64,000 nt of DNA from Protula sp. h YS-2021 (lineage: Eukaryota; Annelida; Polychaeta; Sabellida; Serpulidae), in NCBI GenBank assembly GCA_949752745.1, contig OX457034.1:29617544-29681543 (forward strand). The letters are read 5' to 3'. Both the position numbers and the translations under genes were made by a program. Positions 25,001 to 37,984 of this stretch are shown here, piece by piece. The first letter of the stretch is position 1, and each line of letters begins with the position of its first letter. Under the pieces are notes generated by a model, which did not search any database, had not been told where the DNA came from, and saw only the letters and a program-made list of their open reading frames with translations.

Positions 25001-28000
25001 GAACTACAAAAAGATGTATGTATTCCATAGGTAAAAATTGTAATTTATTTCTGCATACAAACAATATGTATTTGCACCAATTATCAACTCTAAAGAAATC
25101 AGGTATTACACATATACCACCGACAAAAATGAAAATCCTGTGACTTTCTCAGTGAATTTGTGATATGGTTCAAGAGTTAGAAAGGAATGTATGTATACCT
25201 TTAGTAAAATTTGAACTTTATTTCTGGATACAAGCAATCGGTAGCTGCAACAAGTATCAACAGAAACAAATCACCAGAAAACATTGATGTAAAAATTCAA
25301 AGGTCCAGTACATAATACGGCATATCCTCGTCTCGGACATTTGTCGTTGTCATGTATCTGCGCCGTATGTCGAATTATGCTGACACAGTTGACGCCCCAC
25401 TCTAGCGCTATTACTCTTATATTTATGACTTCCTTAAAATCTAAGCGGTTATTGTTGCAAGATCAAAGATTTCAATTTAGTTCGTTCGTTGCATAGACTG
25501 CACATCCTAGCTTTTATTTTAGTGTTAATGCATGTTTAACTGGCCAGTCGTTAACTGGTCAACCGTCAATGATGGATAATGGATTTACAGACATGTCTTG
25601 TTATATTTTCCATGTTGATCAAACCAACACAGGTTAAACAAGACCCAAACAGTCTGAGAAATCTGATAGATTCACAGCAGGTTATATACAAATAGTGAAA
25701 ATGGTTAATTTGGTGGATACGTTAAATTTTGAAAGTGGAATATCTTTAAAAGTATTGGTGATAGAGAGACGGGGATTTGACGAGGTGATATGGCGAATAT
25801 GAATTATGTATGATCCAGTAGTGTTTTTAGGCCATTCTGAGCCCTTTAAATTGCACTTTTACAAAGGCAAAGTTTTCTACAGGCGAGTGTTAAATGAATG
25901 GTTTTAAGAACAGCGAGATAGTTTTTTTATAAATAGATTTGTCTATTTCTTAGTGATTGGATGAATGATCAGATCAGTCCTGGAAAAAACTTCACAATAA
26001 CTATGTAACTGTTTGATATATTTTTTTAAAGTAAACCTTTGTAACCATATACATCCTTCATGTTACCAGTTACCAATACAAATATATGTAATGTAAGAAG
26101 CTACTAAATTTCAACTTACAATTTAGATGTTTTCAGCATTTTATTTACAGTAGACTTTGTAAACCTAAATAATTAAAATGTACTTCTATTTCCAGCCGAG
26201 TGTGAGATGTGAGAAATAATTCTGGGGTTACGGTATATACCGCCAACAACTGGAAAAATAAAAATAAATCAAGGGGTAATGTCATTGAATGTGTGATTTG
26301 TTTTAAGAACTACAAAAAGATGTATGTATTCCATAGGTAAAAATTGTAATTTATTTCTGCATACAAACAATATGTATTTGCACCAATTATCAACTCTAAA
26401 GAAATCAGGTATTACACATATACCACCGACAAAAATGAAAATCCTGTGACTTTCTCAGTGAATTTGTGATATGGTTCAAGAGTTAGAAAGGAATGTATGT
26501 ATACCTTTAGTAAAATTTGAACTTTATTTCTGGATACAAGCAATCGGTAGCTGCAACAAGTATCAACAGAAACAAATCACCAGAAAACATTGATGTAAAA
26601 ATTCAAAGGTCCAGTACATAATACGGCATATCCTCGTCTCGGACATTTGTCGTTGTCATGTATCTGCGCCGTATGTCGAATTATGCTGACACAGTTGACG
26701 CCCCACTCTAGCGCTATTACTCTTATATTTATGACTTCCTTAAAATCTAAGCGGTTATTGTTGCAAGATCAAAGATTTCAATTTAGTTCGTTCGTTGCAT
26801 AGACTGCACATCCTAGCTTTTATTTTAGTGTTAATGCATGTTTAACTGGCCAGTCGTTAACTGGTCAACCGTCAATGATGGATAATGGATTTACAGACAT
26901 GTCTTGTTATATTTTCCATGTTGATCAAACCAACACAGGTTAAACAAGACCCAAACAGTCTGAGAAATCTGATAGATTCACAGCAGGTTATATACAAATA
27001 GTGAAAATGGTTAATTTGGTGGATACGTTAAATTTTGAAAGTGGAATATCTTTAAAAGTATTGGTGATAGAGAGACGGGGATTTGACGAGGTGATATGGC
27101 GAATATGAATTATGTATGATCCAGTAGTGTTTTTAGGCCATTCTGAGCCCTTTAAATTGCACTTTTACAAAGGCAAAGTTTTCTACAGGCGAGTGTTAAA
27201 TGAATGGTTTTAAGAACAGCGAGATAGTTTTTTTATAAATAGATTTGTCTATTTCTTAGTGATTGGATGAATGATCAGATCAGTCCTGGAAAAAACTTCA
27301 CAATAACTATGTAACTGTTTGATATATTTTTTTAAAGTAAACCTTTGTAACCATATACATCCTTCATGTTACCAGTTACCAATACAAATATATGTAATGT
27401 AAGAAGCTACTAAATTTCAACTTACAATTTAGATGTTTTCAGCATTTTATTTACAGTAGACTTTGTAAACCTAAATAATTAAAATGTACTTCTATTTCCA
27501 GCCGAGTGTGAGATGTGAGAAATAATTCTGGGGTTACGGTATATACCGCCAACAACTGGAAAAATAAAAATAAATCAAGGGGTAATGTCATTGAATGTGT
27601 GATTTGTTTTAAGAACTACAAAAAGATGTATGTATTCCATAGGTAAAAATTGTAATTTATTTCTGCATACAAACAATATGTATTTGCACCAATTATCAAC
27701 TCTAAAGAAATCAGGTATTACACATATACCACCGACAAAAATGAAAATCCTGTGACTTTCTCAGTGAATTTGTGATATGGTTCAAGAGTTAGAAAGGAAT
27801 GTATGTATACCTTTAGTAAAATTTGAACTTTATTTCTGGATACAAGCAATCGGTAGCTGCAACAAGTATCAACAGAAACAAATCACCAGAAAACATTGAT
27901 GTAAAAATTCAAAGGTCCAGTACATAATACGGCATATCCTCGTCTCGGACATTTGTCGTTGTCATGTATCTGCGCCGTATGTCGAATTATGCTGACACAG

Positions 28001-28303
28001 TTGACGCCCCACTCTAGCGCTATTACTCTTATATTTATGACTTCCTTAAAATCTAAGCGGTTATTGTTGCAAGATCAAAGATTTCAATTTAGTTCGTTCG
28101 TTGCATAGACTGCACATCCTAGCTTTTATTTTAGTGTTAATGCATGTTTAACTGGCCAGTCGTTAACTGGTCAACCGTCAATGATGGATAATGGATTTAC
28201 AGACAGTTCTTGTTATATTTTCCATGTTGATCAAACCAACACAGGTTAAACAAGACCCAAACAGTCTGAGAAATCTGATAGATTCACAGCAGGTTATATA
28301 CAA
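10019..28303 (+). repeat. Nested array of 14 M segments (1,306-bp period) in unit 4
   Basis: Copies start at 10019, 11325, 12631, 13937, 15243, 16549, 17855, 19161, 20467, 21773, 23079, 24386, 25692 and 26998. Every period is 1,306 bp except copy 11 (23079-24385), which is 1,307 bp owing to a T8 run near 23309. Each internal junction joins the M 3' end to the M 5' end as TATACAA/ATAGTG. Copies 2-14 carry A and C at M positions 10 and 29, where copy 1 and all single M segments have G and G. I noticed only two private substitutions, T at 15330 and T at 20448. No gene is seen in this 18 kb stretch. Confidence 0.97.
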
Positions 28304-28339
28304 TTCCAGTGACATTGAAAAATGGTGTGTAAAATTACT

Positions 28340-28678
28340 GATAGAGAATTGAATTGGATAGAGCATTGGTTCGGTAAGCCGAAGGTCCCGAGTTCGACTC
28401 CAGCTCGGGGCGGCATGCAGGGAATTGACATTTGCTCAAATTGCCTTGGCTAAGCAAATACAGTAGATAAGATCACCTATGAAGGAATTTAAAGTTGACG
28501 CCCACTTAGCGTTTCAGCCATCCCTTAAAAAACATTTTAGAAAGAAGTTAGTTTGGGCATCGTCCAATGACTTTCTTTATTTGAGTTGCCAAAGTCAATA
28601 AAATTATTTATTTTTAAACGATTAAAAGTTTCAGGGAGTGAACTCTGTAAAAAAAACAAAAAAAAAAAAAAAAAAAAA
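28340..28678 (+). mobile_element. SINE-like element, unit 4
   Basis: The only copy in the 20 kb unit, just after the last M. Body has ACGATTAAAA instead of the ACGATCAAAA of units 1-3. Tail A8-C-A21. Confidence 0.58.
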
Positions 28679-28942
28679 CATAGGTTTTGCCTGTAACACT
28701 TTGGTCCCTTTTTATTCTATATTGATATTGAATGTTTCAAGTCAAACCGTAAACAAGAAGAAAAAAGTGTAAGCAACGCCTGTTTTGAAAGATTTACAAT
28801 GCAGCAATAAATGTTGCAATCACTCACTTTTTCCCACACCACAATCCAATTCAGATGGGAAGGTATGTAGTTTATAAACAGGCTCGAGCATCCATACAGA
28901 TAGTGCTGTGCAGGTTATGGCAGTAATACAGTTGGCTGAAAG

Positions 28943-29130
28943 TTGGCTCGGGAGTGCGAGGGCGTAAGCGTTCCGGTGTTCTTCGGGACCCGGTGGATCG
29001 AGCTGGAACTCGGCTGTAGAAAGGCGAAAGGCGGCGTAAAACCCGCCCGGTATGCCGAAGCCCCGCCACTGACCAATGCACACTGTGGTTGATCATTGAC
29101 GGTGGCTGGGGTGGCCGTATATACGTCAGG
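28943..29130 (+). promoter_or_regulatory. CpG-rich promoter-like segment, unit 4
   Basis: Intact motifs; the only CpG-rich island in unit 4. Confidence 0.38.
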
Positions 29131-30291
29131 CTTCTGGCAGCAAGCCATAATATATATCCTGCACTGCACGCTTCACTTTTTGTTTTTTTTTACCTTTGAT
29201 TATGTTTTATTTTATCCAAGAGGTAGGTTATTGTTTCTACTTCATACAAAACTTATGCAAGATTTAATCATATTTTATTGCTGGTGCATGCACATAGAAG
29301 GCTCTAGAATATGCACAACAGTATTCCACACTCCTCTAGTATCGCTTGTTCAATGCTCTTTCAATCCAACTGGACAATCAAAAGCTGTGCGTCTCACACT
29401 TCTTGATCTCTCTCACACTGCTTGATCTCTTCAATCATGGCATTCTACCTACGTCAGTTGCAGAGTTACTTCGGGATTGAAGGCACAGAGTACGATCGTT
29501 GTACCTTACTAAGATCGAGGATGTATATTCAGACACCGTAATATCATACTGAATTTTACTTCAGGTTTTAAACAAATATTAAGTAGTCTTAAAACTGTTT
29601 GATTTTACATACACCGTTTATAAGAGAATGACATTGAAGCATTAACTTTGGCCATTTTTTCTATCTTAAACCATTTCAAAGAGAATAAAATACTCAGACA
29701 AAAGTACAGATGCTCAATAATCTTTCAGATCAAGGCAGATCGATGAACTTTCTAAAATACATAAACCTATTTTATTGCTAAACATTAAAATATCTGCAAT
29801 AAAGAAAATTTTAATGGTTATAAAAGTAAGATTGTAATGTGTGGATAAGTTTGTACAGTGTAGCTAAAGTGAAAAGGTGGTAGTAGAATTTGCAAAGTGG
29901 GGATACCTGCTTGACCTCTTCCGAGGATCATAATTTTAAAACTGATCTATGTGAAAATAAAAGAAGAAAGTTAATTTTCCTTGGAAAATAATAAAAAGTC
30001 AAATATATTGTACTTGCGATTGAAGAAAAATGGGCACGGTTGGGGAGAGAAAGAGCAAAGGAAGACGGATGTATGTAAATGTCTTGAGTAATAATGTGAA
30101 ATAGTGAAAGTGGTTAATTTGGTGGATAGGTTAAATTTTGAAAGTGGAATATCTTTAAAAGTATTGGTGATAGAGAGACGGGGATTTGACGAGGTGATAT
30201 GGCGAATATGAATTATGTATGATCCAGTAGTGTTTTTAGGCCATTCTGAGCCCTTTAAATTGCACTTTTACAAAGGCAAAGTTTTCTACAG

Positions 30292-30604
30292 GTGAGTGTT
30301 AAATGAATGGTTTTAAGAACAGCGAGATAGTTTTTTTATAAATAGATTTGTCTATTTCTTAGTGATTGGATGAATGATCAGATCAGTCCTGGAAAAAACT
30401 TCACAATAACTATGTAACTGTTTGATATATTTTTTTAAAGTAAACCTTTGTAACCATATACATCCTTCATGTTACCAGTTACCAATACAAATATATGTAA
30501 TGTAAGAAGCTACTAAATTTCAACTTACAATTTAGATGTTTTCAGCATTTTATTTACAGTAGACTTTGTAAACCTAAATAATTAAAATGTACTTCTATTT
30601 CCAG
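30292..30604 (+). other. Possible intron-like interval in M of unit 5
   Basis: A C-to-T change turns CAG/GCGAGT into CAG/GTGAGT (GTGAGT at 30292-30297), a near-ideal 5' splice site. A pyrimidine-rich TTCTATTTCCAG ending at 30604 resembles a 3' splice site, giving a 313-bp interval. Units 6, 7 and the first M of unit 9 have the same donor (33393, 36495, 42698). Other units have GC at the donor. No clear coding exons flank it, so any spliced product would be non-coding. Confidence 0.2.
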
Positions 30605-31442
30605 CCGAGTGTGAGATGTGAGAAATAATTCTGGGGTTACGGTATATACCGCCAACAACTGGAAAAATAAAAATAAATCAAGGGGTAATGTCATTGAATG
30701 TGTGATTTGTTTTAAGAACTACAAAAAGATGTATGTATTCCATAGGTAAAAATTGTAATTTATTTCTGCATACAAACAATATGTATTTGCACCAATTATC
30801 AACTCTAAAGAAATCAGGTATTACACATATACCACCGACAAAAATGAAAATCCTGTGACTTTCTCAGTGAATTTGTGATATGGTTCAAGAGTTAGAAAGG
30901 AATGTATGTATACCTTTAGTAAAATTTGAACTTTATTTCTGGATACAAGCAATCGGTAGCTGCAACAAGTATCAACAGAAACAAATCACCAGAAAACATT
31001 GATGTAAAAATTCAAAGGTCCAGTACATAATACGGCATATCCTCGTCTCGGACATTTGTCGTTGTCATGTATCTGCGCCGTATGTCGAATTATGCTGACA
31101 CAGTTGACGCCCCACTCTAGCGCTATTACTCTTATATTTATGACTTCCTTAAAATCTAAGCGGTTATTGTTGCAAGATCAAAGATTTCAATTTAGTTCGT
31201 TCGTTGCATAGACTGCACATCCTAGCTTTTATTTTAGTGTTAATGCATGTTTAACTGGCCAGTCGTTAACTGGTCAACCGTCAATGATGGATAATGGATT
31301 TACAGACAGTTCTTGTTATATTTTCCATGTTGATCAAACCAACACAGGTTAAACAAGACCCAAACAGTCTGAGAAATCTGATAGATTCACAGCAGGTTAT
31401 ATACAATTCCAGTGACATTGAAAAATGGTGTGTAAAATTACT

Positions 31443-31748
31443 GATAGAGAATTGAATTGGATAGAGCATTGGTTCGGTAAGCCGAAGGTCCCGAGTTCGA
31501 CTCCAGCTCGGGGCGGCATGCAGGGAATTGACATTTGCTCAAATTGCCTTGGCTAAGCAAATACAGTAGATAAGATCACCTATGAAGGAATTTAAAGTTG
31601 ACGCCCACTTAGCGTTTCAGCCATCCCTTAAAAAACATTTTAGAAAGAAGTTAGTTTGGGCATCGTCCAATGACTTTCTTTATTTGAGTTGCCAAAGTCA
31701 ATAAAATTATTTATTTTTAAACGATTAAAAGTTTCAGGGAGTGAACTC

Positions 31749-31779
<31 letters not shown>
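31443..31779 (+). mobile_element. SINE-like element, unit 5
   Basis: Distal-type body (T variant). Tail of 28 A. Confidence 0.58.
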
Positions 31780-32043
31780 CATAGGTTTTGCCTGTAACAC
31801 TTTGGTCCCTTTTTATTCTATATTGATATTGAATGTTTCAAGTCAAACCGTAAACAAGAAGAAAAAAGTGTAAGCAACGCCTGTTTTGAAAGATTTACAA
31901 TGCAGCAATAAATGTTGCAATCACTCACTTTTTCCCACACCACAATCCAATTCAGATGGGAAGGTATGTAGTTTATAAACAGGCTCGAGCATCCATACAG
32001 ATAGTGCTGTGCAGGTTATGGCAGTAATACAGTTGGCTGAAAG

Positions 32044-32231
32044 TTGGCTCGGGAGTGCGAGGGCGTAAGCGTTCCGGTGTTCTTCGGGACCCGGTGGATC
32101 GAGCTGGAACTCGGCTGTAGAAAGGCGAAAGGCGGCGTAAAACCCGCCCGGTATGCCGAAGCCCCGCCACTGACCAATGCACACTGTGGTTGATCATTGA
32201 CGGTGGCTGGGGTGGCCGTATATACGTCAGG
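32044..32231 (+). promoter_or_regulatory. CpG-rich promoter-like segment, unit 5
   Basis: Intact motifs. The next unit downstream (6) has a GC-to-GT change at its donor-like site. Confidence 0.38.
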
Positions 32232-34543
32232 CTTCTGGCAGCAAGCCATAATATATATCCTGCACTGCACGCTTCACTTTTTGTTTTTTTTTACCTTTGA
32301 TTATGTTTTATTTTATCCAAGAGGTAGGTTATTGTTTCTACTTCATACAAAACTTATGCAAGATTTAATCATATTTTATTGCTGGTGCATGCACATAGAA
32401 GGCTCTAGAATATGCACAACAGTATTCCACACTCCTCTAGTATCGCTTGTTCAATGCTCTTTCAATCCAACTGGACAATCAAAAGCTGTGCGTCTCACAC
32501 TTCTTGATCTCTCTCACACTGCTTGATCTCTTCAATCATGGCATTCTACCTACGTCAGTTGCAGAGTTACTTCGGGATTGAAGGCACAGAGTACGATCGT
32601 TGTACCTTACTAAGATCGAGGATGTATATTCAGACACCGTAATATCATACTGAATTTTACTTCAGGTTTTAAACAAATATTAAGTAGTCTTAAAACTGTT
32701 TGATTTTACATACACCGTTTATAAGAGAATGACATTGAAGCATTAACTTTGGCCATTTTTTCTATCTTAAACCATTTCAAAGAGAATAAAATACTCAGAC
32801 AAAAGTACAGATGCTCAATAATCTTTCAGATCAAGGCAGATCGATGAACTTTCTAAAATACATAAACCTATTTTATTGCTAAACATTAAAATATCTGCAA
32901 TAAAGAAAATTTTAATGGTTATAAAAGTAAGATTGTAATGTGTGGATAAGTTTGTACAGTGTAGCTAAAGTGAAAAGGTGGTAGTAGAATTTGCAAAGTG
33001 GGGATACCTGCTTGACCTCTTCCGAGGATCATAATTTTAAAACTGATCTATGTGAAAATAAAAGAAGAAAGTTAATTTTCCTTGGAAAATAATAAAAAGT
33101 CAAATATATTGTACTTGCGATTGAAGAAAAATGGGCACGGTTGGGGAGAGAAAGAGCAAAGGAAGACGGATGTATGTAAATGTCTTGAGTAATAATGTGA
33201 AATAGTGAAAGTGGTTAATTTGGTGGATAGGTTAAATTTTGAAAGTGGAATATCTTTAAAAGTATTGGTGATAGAGAGACGGGGATTTGACGAGGTGATA
33301 TGGCGAATATGAATTATGTATGATCCAGTAGTGTTTTTAGGCCATTCTGAGCCCTTTAAATTGCACTTTTACAAAGGCAAAGTTTTCTACAGGTGAGTGT
33401 TAAATGAATGGTTTTAAGAACAGCGAGATAGTTTTTTTATAAATAGATTTGTCTATTTCTTAGTGATTGGATGAATGATCAGATCAGTCCTGGAAAAAAC
33501 TTCACAATAACTATGTAACTGTTTGATATATTTTTTTAAAGTAAACCTTTGTAACCATATACATCCTTCATGTTACCAGTTACCAATACAAATATATGTA
33601 ATGTAAGAAGCTACTAAATTTCAACTTACAATTTAGATGTTTTCAGCATTTTATTTACAGTAGACTTTGTAAACCTAAATAATTAAAATGTACTTCTATT
33701 TCCAGCCGAGTGTGAGATGTGAGAAATAATTCTGGGGTTACGGTATATACCGCCAACAACTGGAAAAATAAAAATAAATCAAGGGGTAATGTCATTGAAT
33801 GTGTGATTTGTTTTAAGAACTACAAAAAGATGTATGTATTCCATAGGTAAAAATTGTAATTTATTTCTGCATACAAACAATATGTATTTGCACCAATTAT
33901 CAACTCTAAAGAAATCAGGTATTACACATATACCACCGACAAAAATGAAAATCCTGTGACTTTCTCAGTGAATTTGTGATATGGTTCAAGAGTTAGAAAG
34001 GAATGTATGTATACCTTTAGTAAAATTTGAACTTTATTTCTGGATACAAGCAATCGGTAGCTGCAACAAGTATCAACAGAAACAAATCACCAGAAAACAT
34101 TGATGTAAAAATTCAAAGGTCCAGTACATAATACGGCATATCCTCGTCTCGGACATTTGTCGTTGTCATGTATCTGCGCCGTATGTCGAATTATGCTGAC
34201 ACAGTTGACGCCCCACTCTAGCGCTATTACTCTTATATTTATGACTTCCTTAAAATCTAAGCGGTTATTGTTGCAAGATCAAAGATTTCAATTTAGTTCG
34301 TTCGTTGCATAGACTGCACATCCTAGCTTTTATTTTAGTGTTAATGCATGTTTAACTGGCCAGTCGTTAACTGGTCAACCGTCAATGATGGATAATGGAT
34401 TTACAGACAGTTCTTGTTATATTTTCCATGTTGATCAAACCAACACAGGTTAAACAAGACCCAAACAGTCTGAGAAATCTGATAGATTCACAGCAGGTTA
34501 TATACAATTCCAGTGACATTGAAAAATGGTGTGTAAAATTACT

Positions 34544-34849
34544 GATAGAGAATTGAATTGGATAGAGCATTGGTTCGGTAAGCCGAAGGTCCCGAGTTCG
34601 ACTCCAGCTCGGGGCGGCATGCAGGGAATTGACATTTGCTCAAATTGCCTTGGCTAAGCAAATACAGTAGATAAGATCACCTATGAAGGAATTTAAAGTT
34701 GACGCCCACTTAGCGTTTCAGCCATCCCTTAAAAAACATTTTAGAAAGAAGTTAGTTTGGGCATCGTCCAATGACTTTCTTTATTTGAGTTGCCAAAGTC
34801 AATAAAATTATTTATTTTTAAACGATTAAAAGTTTCAGGGAGTGAACTC

Positions 34850-34880
<31 letters not shown>
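34544..34880 (+). mobile_element. SINE-like element, unit 6
   Basis: Distal-type body. Tail of 28 A. Confidence 0.58.
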
Positions 34881-35144
34881 CATAGGTTTTGCCTGTAACA
34901 CTTTGGTCCCTTTTTATTCTATATTGATATTGAATGTTTCAAGTCAAACCGTAAACAAGAAGAAAAAAGTGTAAGCAACGCCTGTTTTGAAAGATTTACA
35001 ATGCAGCAATAAATGTTGCAATCACTCACTTTTTCCCACACCACAATCCAATTCAGATGGGAAGGTATGTAGTTTATAAACAGGCTCGAGCATCCATACA
35101 GATAGTGCTGTGCAGGTTATGGCAGTAATACAGTTGGCTGAAAG

Positions 35145-35332
35145 TTGGCTCGGGAGTGCGAGGGCGTAAGCGTTCCGGTGTTCTTCGGGACCCGGTGGAT
35201 CGAGCTGGAACTCGGCTGTAGAAAGGCGAAAGGCGGCGTAAAACCCGCCCGGTATGCCGAAGCCCCGCCACTGACCAATGCACACTGTGGTTGATCATTG
35301 ACGGTGGCTGGGGTGGCCGTATATACGTCAGG
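35145..35332 (+). promoter_or_regulatory. CpG-rich promoter-like segment, unit 6
   Basis: Intact motifs; followed by a T10 rather than T9 run about 50 bp downstream. Confidence 0.38.
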
Positions 35333-37645
35333 CTTCTGGCAGCAAGCCATAATATATATCCTGCACTGCACGCTTCACTTTTTGTTTTTTTTTTACCTTT
35401 GATTATGTTTTATTTTATCCAAGAGGTAGGTTATTGTTTCTACTTCATACAAAACTTATGCAAGATTTAATCATATTTTATTGCTGGTGCATGCACATAG
35501 AAGGCTCTAGAATATGCACAACAGTATTCCACACTCCTCTAGTATCGCTTGTTCAATGCTCTTTCAATCCAACTGGACAATCAAAAGCTGTGCGTCTCAC
35601 ACTTCTTGATCTCTCTCACACTGCTTGATCTCTTCAATCATGGCATTCTACCTACGTCAGTTGCAGAGTTACTTCGGGATTGAAGGCACAGAGTACGATC
35701 GTTGTACCTTACTAAGATCGAGGATGTATATTCAGACACCGTAATATCATACTGAATTTTACTTCAGGTTTTAAACAAATATTAAGTAGTCTTAAAACTG
35801 TTTGATTTTACATACACCGTTTATAAGAGAATGACATTGAAGCATTAACTTTGGCCATTTTTTCTATCTTAAACCATTTCAAAGAGAATAAAATACTCAG
35901 ACAAAAGTACAGATGCTCAATAATCTTTCAGATCAAGGCAGATCGATGAACTTTCTAAAATACATAAACCTATTTTATTGCTAAACATTAAAATATCTGC
36001 AATAAAGAAAATTTTAATGGTTATAAAAGTAAGATTGTAATGTGTGGATAAGTTTGTACAGTGTAGCTAAAGTGAAAAGGTGGTAGTAGAATTTGCAAAG
36101 TGGGGATACCTGCTTGACCTCTTCCGAGGATCATAATTTTAAAACTGATCTATGTGAAAATAAAAGAAGAAAGTTAATTTTCCTTGGAAAATAATAAAAA
36201 GTCAAATATATTGTACTTGCGATTGAAGAAAAATGGGCACGGTTGGGGAGAGAAAGAGCAAAGGAAGACGGATGTATGTAAATGTCTTGAGTAATAATGT
36301 GAAATAGTGAAAGTGGTTAATTTGGTGGATAGGTTAAATTTTGAAAGTGGAATATCTTTAAAAGTATTGGTGATAGAGAGACGGGGATTTGACGAGGTGA
36401 TATGGCGAATATGAATTATGTATGATCCAGTAGTGTTTTTAGGCCATTCTGAGCCCTTTAAATTGCACTTTTACAAAGGCAAAGTTTTCTACAGGTGAGT
36501 GTTAAATGAATGGTTTTAAGAACAGCGAGATAGTTTTTTTATAAATAGATTTGTCTATTTCTTAGTGATTGGATGAATGATCAGATCAGTCCTGGAAAAA
36601 ACTTCACAATAACTATGTAACTGTTTGATATATTTTTTTAAAGTAAACCTTTGTAACCATATACATCCTTCATGTTACCAGTTACCAATACAAATATATG
36701 TAATGTAAGAAGCTACTAAATTTCAACTTACAATTTAGATGTTTTCAGCATTTTATTTACAGTAGACTTTGTAAACCTAAATAATTAAAATGTACTTCTA
36801 TTTCCAGCCGAGTGTGAGATGTGAGAAATAATTCTGGGGTTACGGTATATACCGCCAACAACTGGAAAAATAAAAATAAATCAAGGGGTAATGTCATTGA
36901 ATGTGTGATTTGTTTTAAGAACTACAAAAAGATGTATGTATTCCATAGGTAAAAATTGTAATTTATTTCTGCATACAAACAATATGTATTTGCACCAATT
37001 ATCAACTCTAAAGAAATCAGGTATTACACATATACCACCGACAAAAATGAAAATCCTGTGACTTTCTCAGTGAATTTGTGATATGGTTCAAGAGTTAGAA
37101 AGGAATGTATGTATACCTTTAGTAAAATTTGAACTTTATTTCTGGATACAAGCAATCGGTAGCTGCAACAAGTATCAACAGAAACAAATCACCAGAAAAC
37201 ATTGATGTAAAAATTCAAAGGTCCAGTACATAATACGGCATATCCTCGTCTCGGACATTTGTCGTTGTCATGTATCTGCGCCGTATGTCGAATTATGCTG
37301 ACACAGTTGACGCCCCACTCTAGCGCTATTACTCTTATATTTATGACTTCCTTAAAATCTAAGCGGTTATTGTTGCAAGATCAAAGATTTCAATTTAGTT
37401 CGTTCGTTGCATAGACTGCACATCCTAGCTTTTATTTTAGTGTTAATGCATGTTTAACTGGCCAGTCGTTAACTGGTCAACCGTCAATGATGGATAATGG
37501 ATTTACAGACAGTTCTTGTTATATTTTCCATGTTGATCAAACCAACACAGGTTAAACAAGACCCAAACAGTCTGAGAAATCTGATAGATTCACAGCAGGT
37601 TATATACAATTCCAGTGACATTGAAAAATGGTGTGTAAAATTACT

Positions 37646-37984
37646 GATAGAGAATTGAATTGGATAGAGCATTGGTTCGGTAAGCCGAAGGTCCCGAGTT
37701 CGACTCCAGCTCGGGGCGGCATGCAGGGAATTGACATTTGCTCAAATTGCCTTGGCTAAGCAAATACAGTAGATAAGATCACCTATGAAGGAATTTAAAG
37801 TTGACGCCCACTTAGCGTTTCAGCCATCCCTTAAAAAACATTTTAGAAAGAAGTTAGTTTGGGCATCGTCCAATGACTTTCTTTATTTGAGTTGCCAAAG
37901 TCAATAAAATTATTTATTTTTAAACGATTAAAAGTTTCAGGGAGTGAACTCTGTAAAAAAAAAACAAAAAAAAAAAAAAAAAAA
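37646..37984 (+). mobile_element. SINE-like element, unit 7
   Basis: Distal-type body. Tail A10-C-A19. Confidence 0.58.

Larger units (their letters stand above)
9286..29367 (+). repeat. Macrosatellite unit 4, expanded to about 20 kb
   Basis: One L (9286-10018) and one R (28304-29367) enclose 14 tandem copies of M (10019-28303). Without the 13 extra copies the unit would be about 3,103 bp. It is a haplotype hybrid: from its first M onward it has G (10463) where units 1-3 have A. M copies 1-13 keep TG at the 1941-1942 site, while copy 14 has GT (28204-28205). R has T at the site matching C2358. Its A-rich tract is A8-C-A21 (28649-28678). Confidence 0.96.
29368..32468 (+). repeat. Macrosatellite unit 5
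   Basis: A 3,101-bp copy with the distal haplotype. M is 30101-31406. It carries the C-to-T change creating a CAG/GTGAGT donor-like motif (GTGAGT 30292-30297). A-tract of 28 A (31752-31779). Confidence 0.97.
32469..35570 (+). repeat. Macrosatellite unit 6
   Basis: A 3,102-bp copy with the distal haplotype. M is 33202-34507, with the GTGAGT variant at 33393-33398. A-tract of 28 A (34853-34880). The T-run at 35385-35394 is T10 instead of T9, which breaks the 109-codon + strand ORF open in most units. Confidence 0.97.

Noticed and set aside
10019..28303. CRISPR array or phage-type repeat
   Set aside because: Repeats are 1.3 kb with no unique spacers, and the DNA is eukaryote-like.
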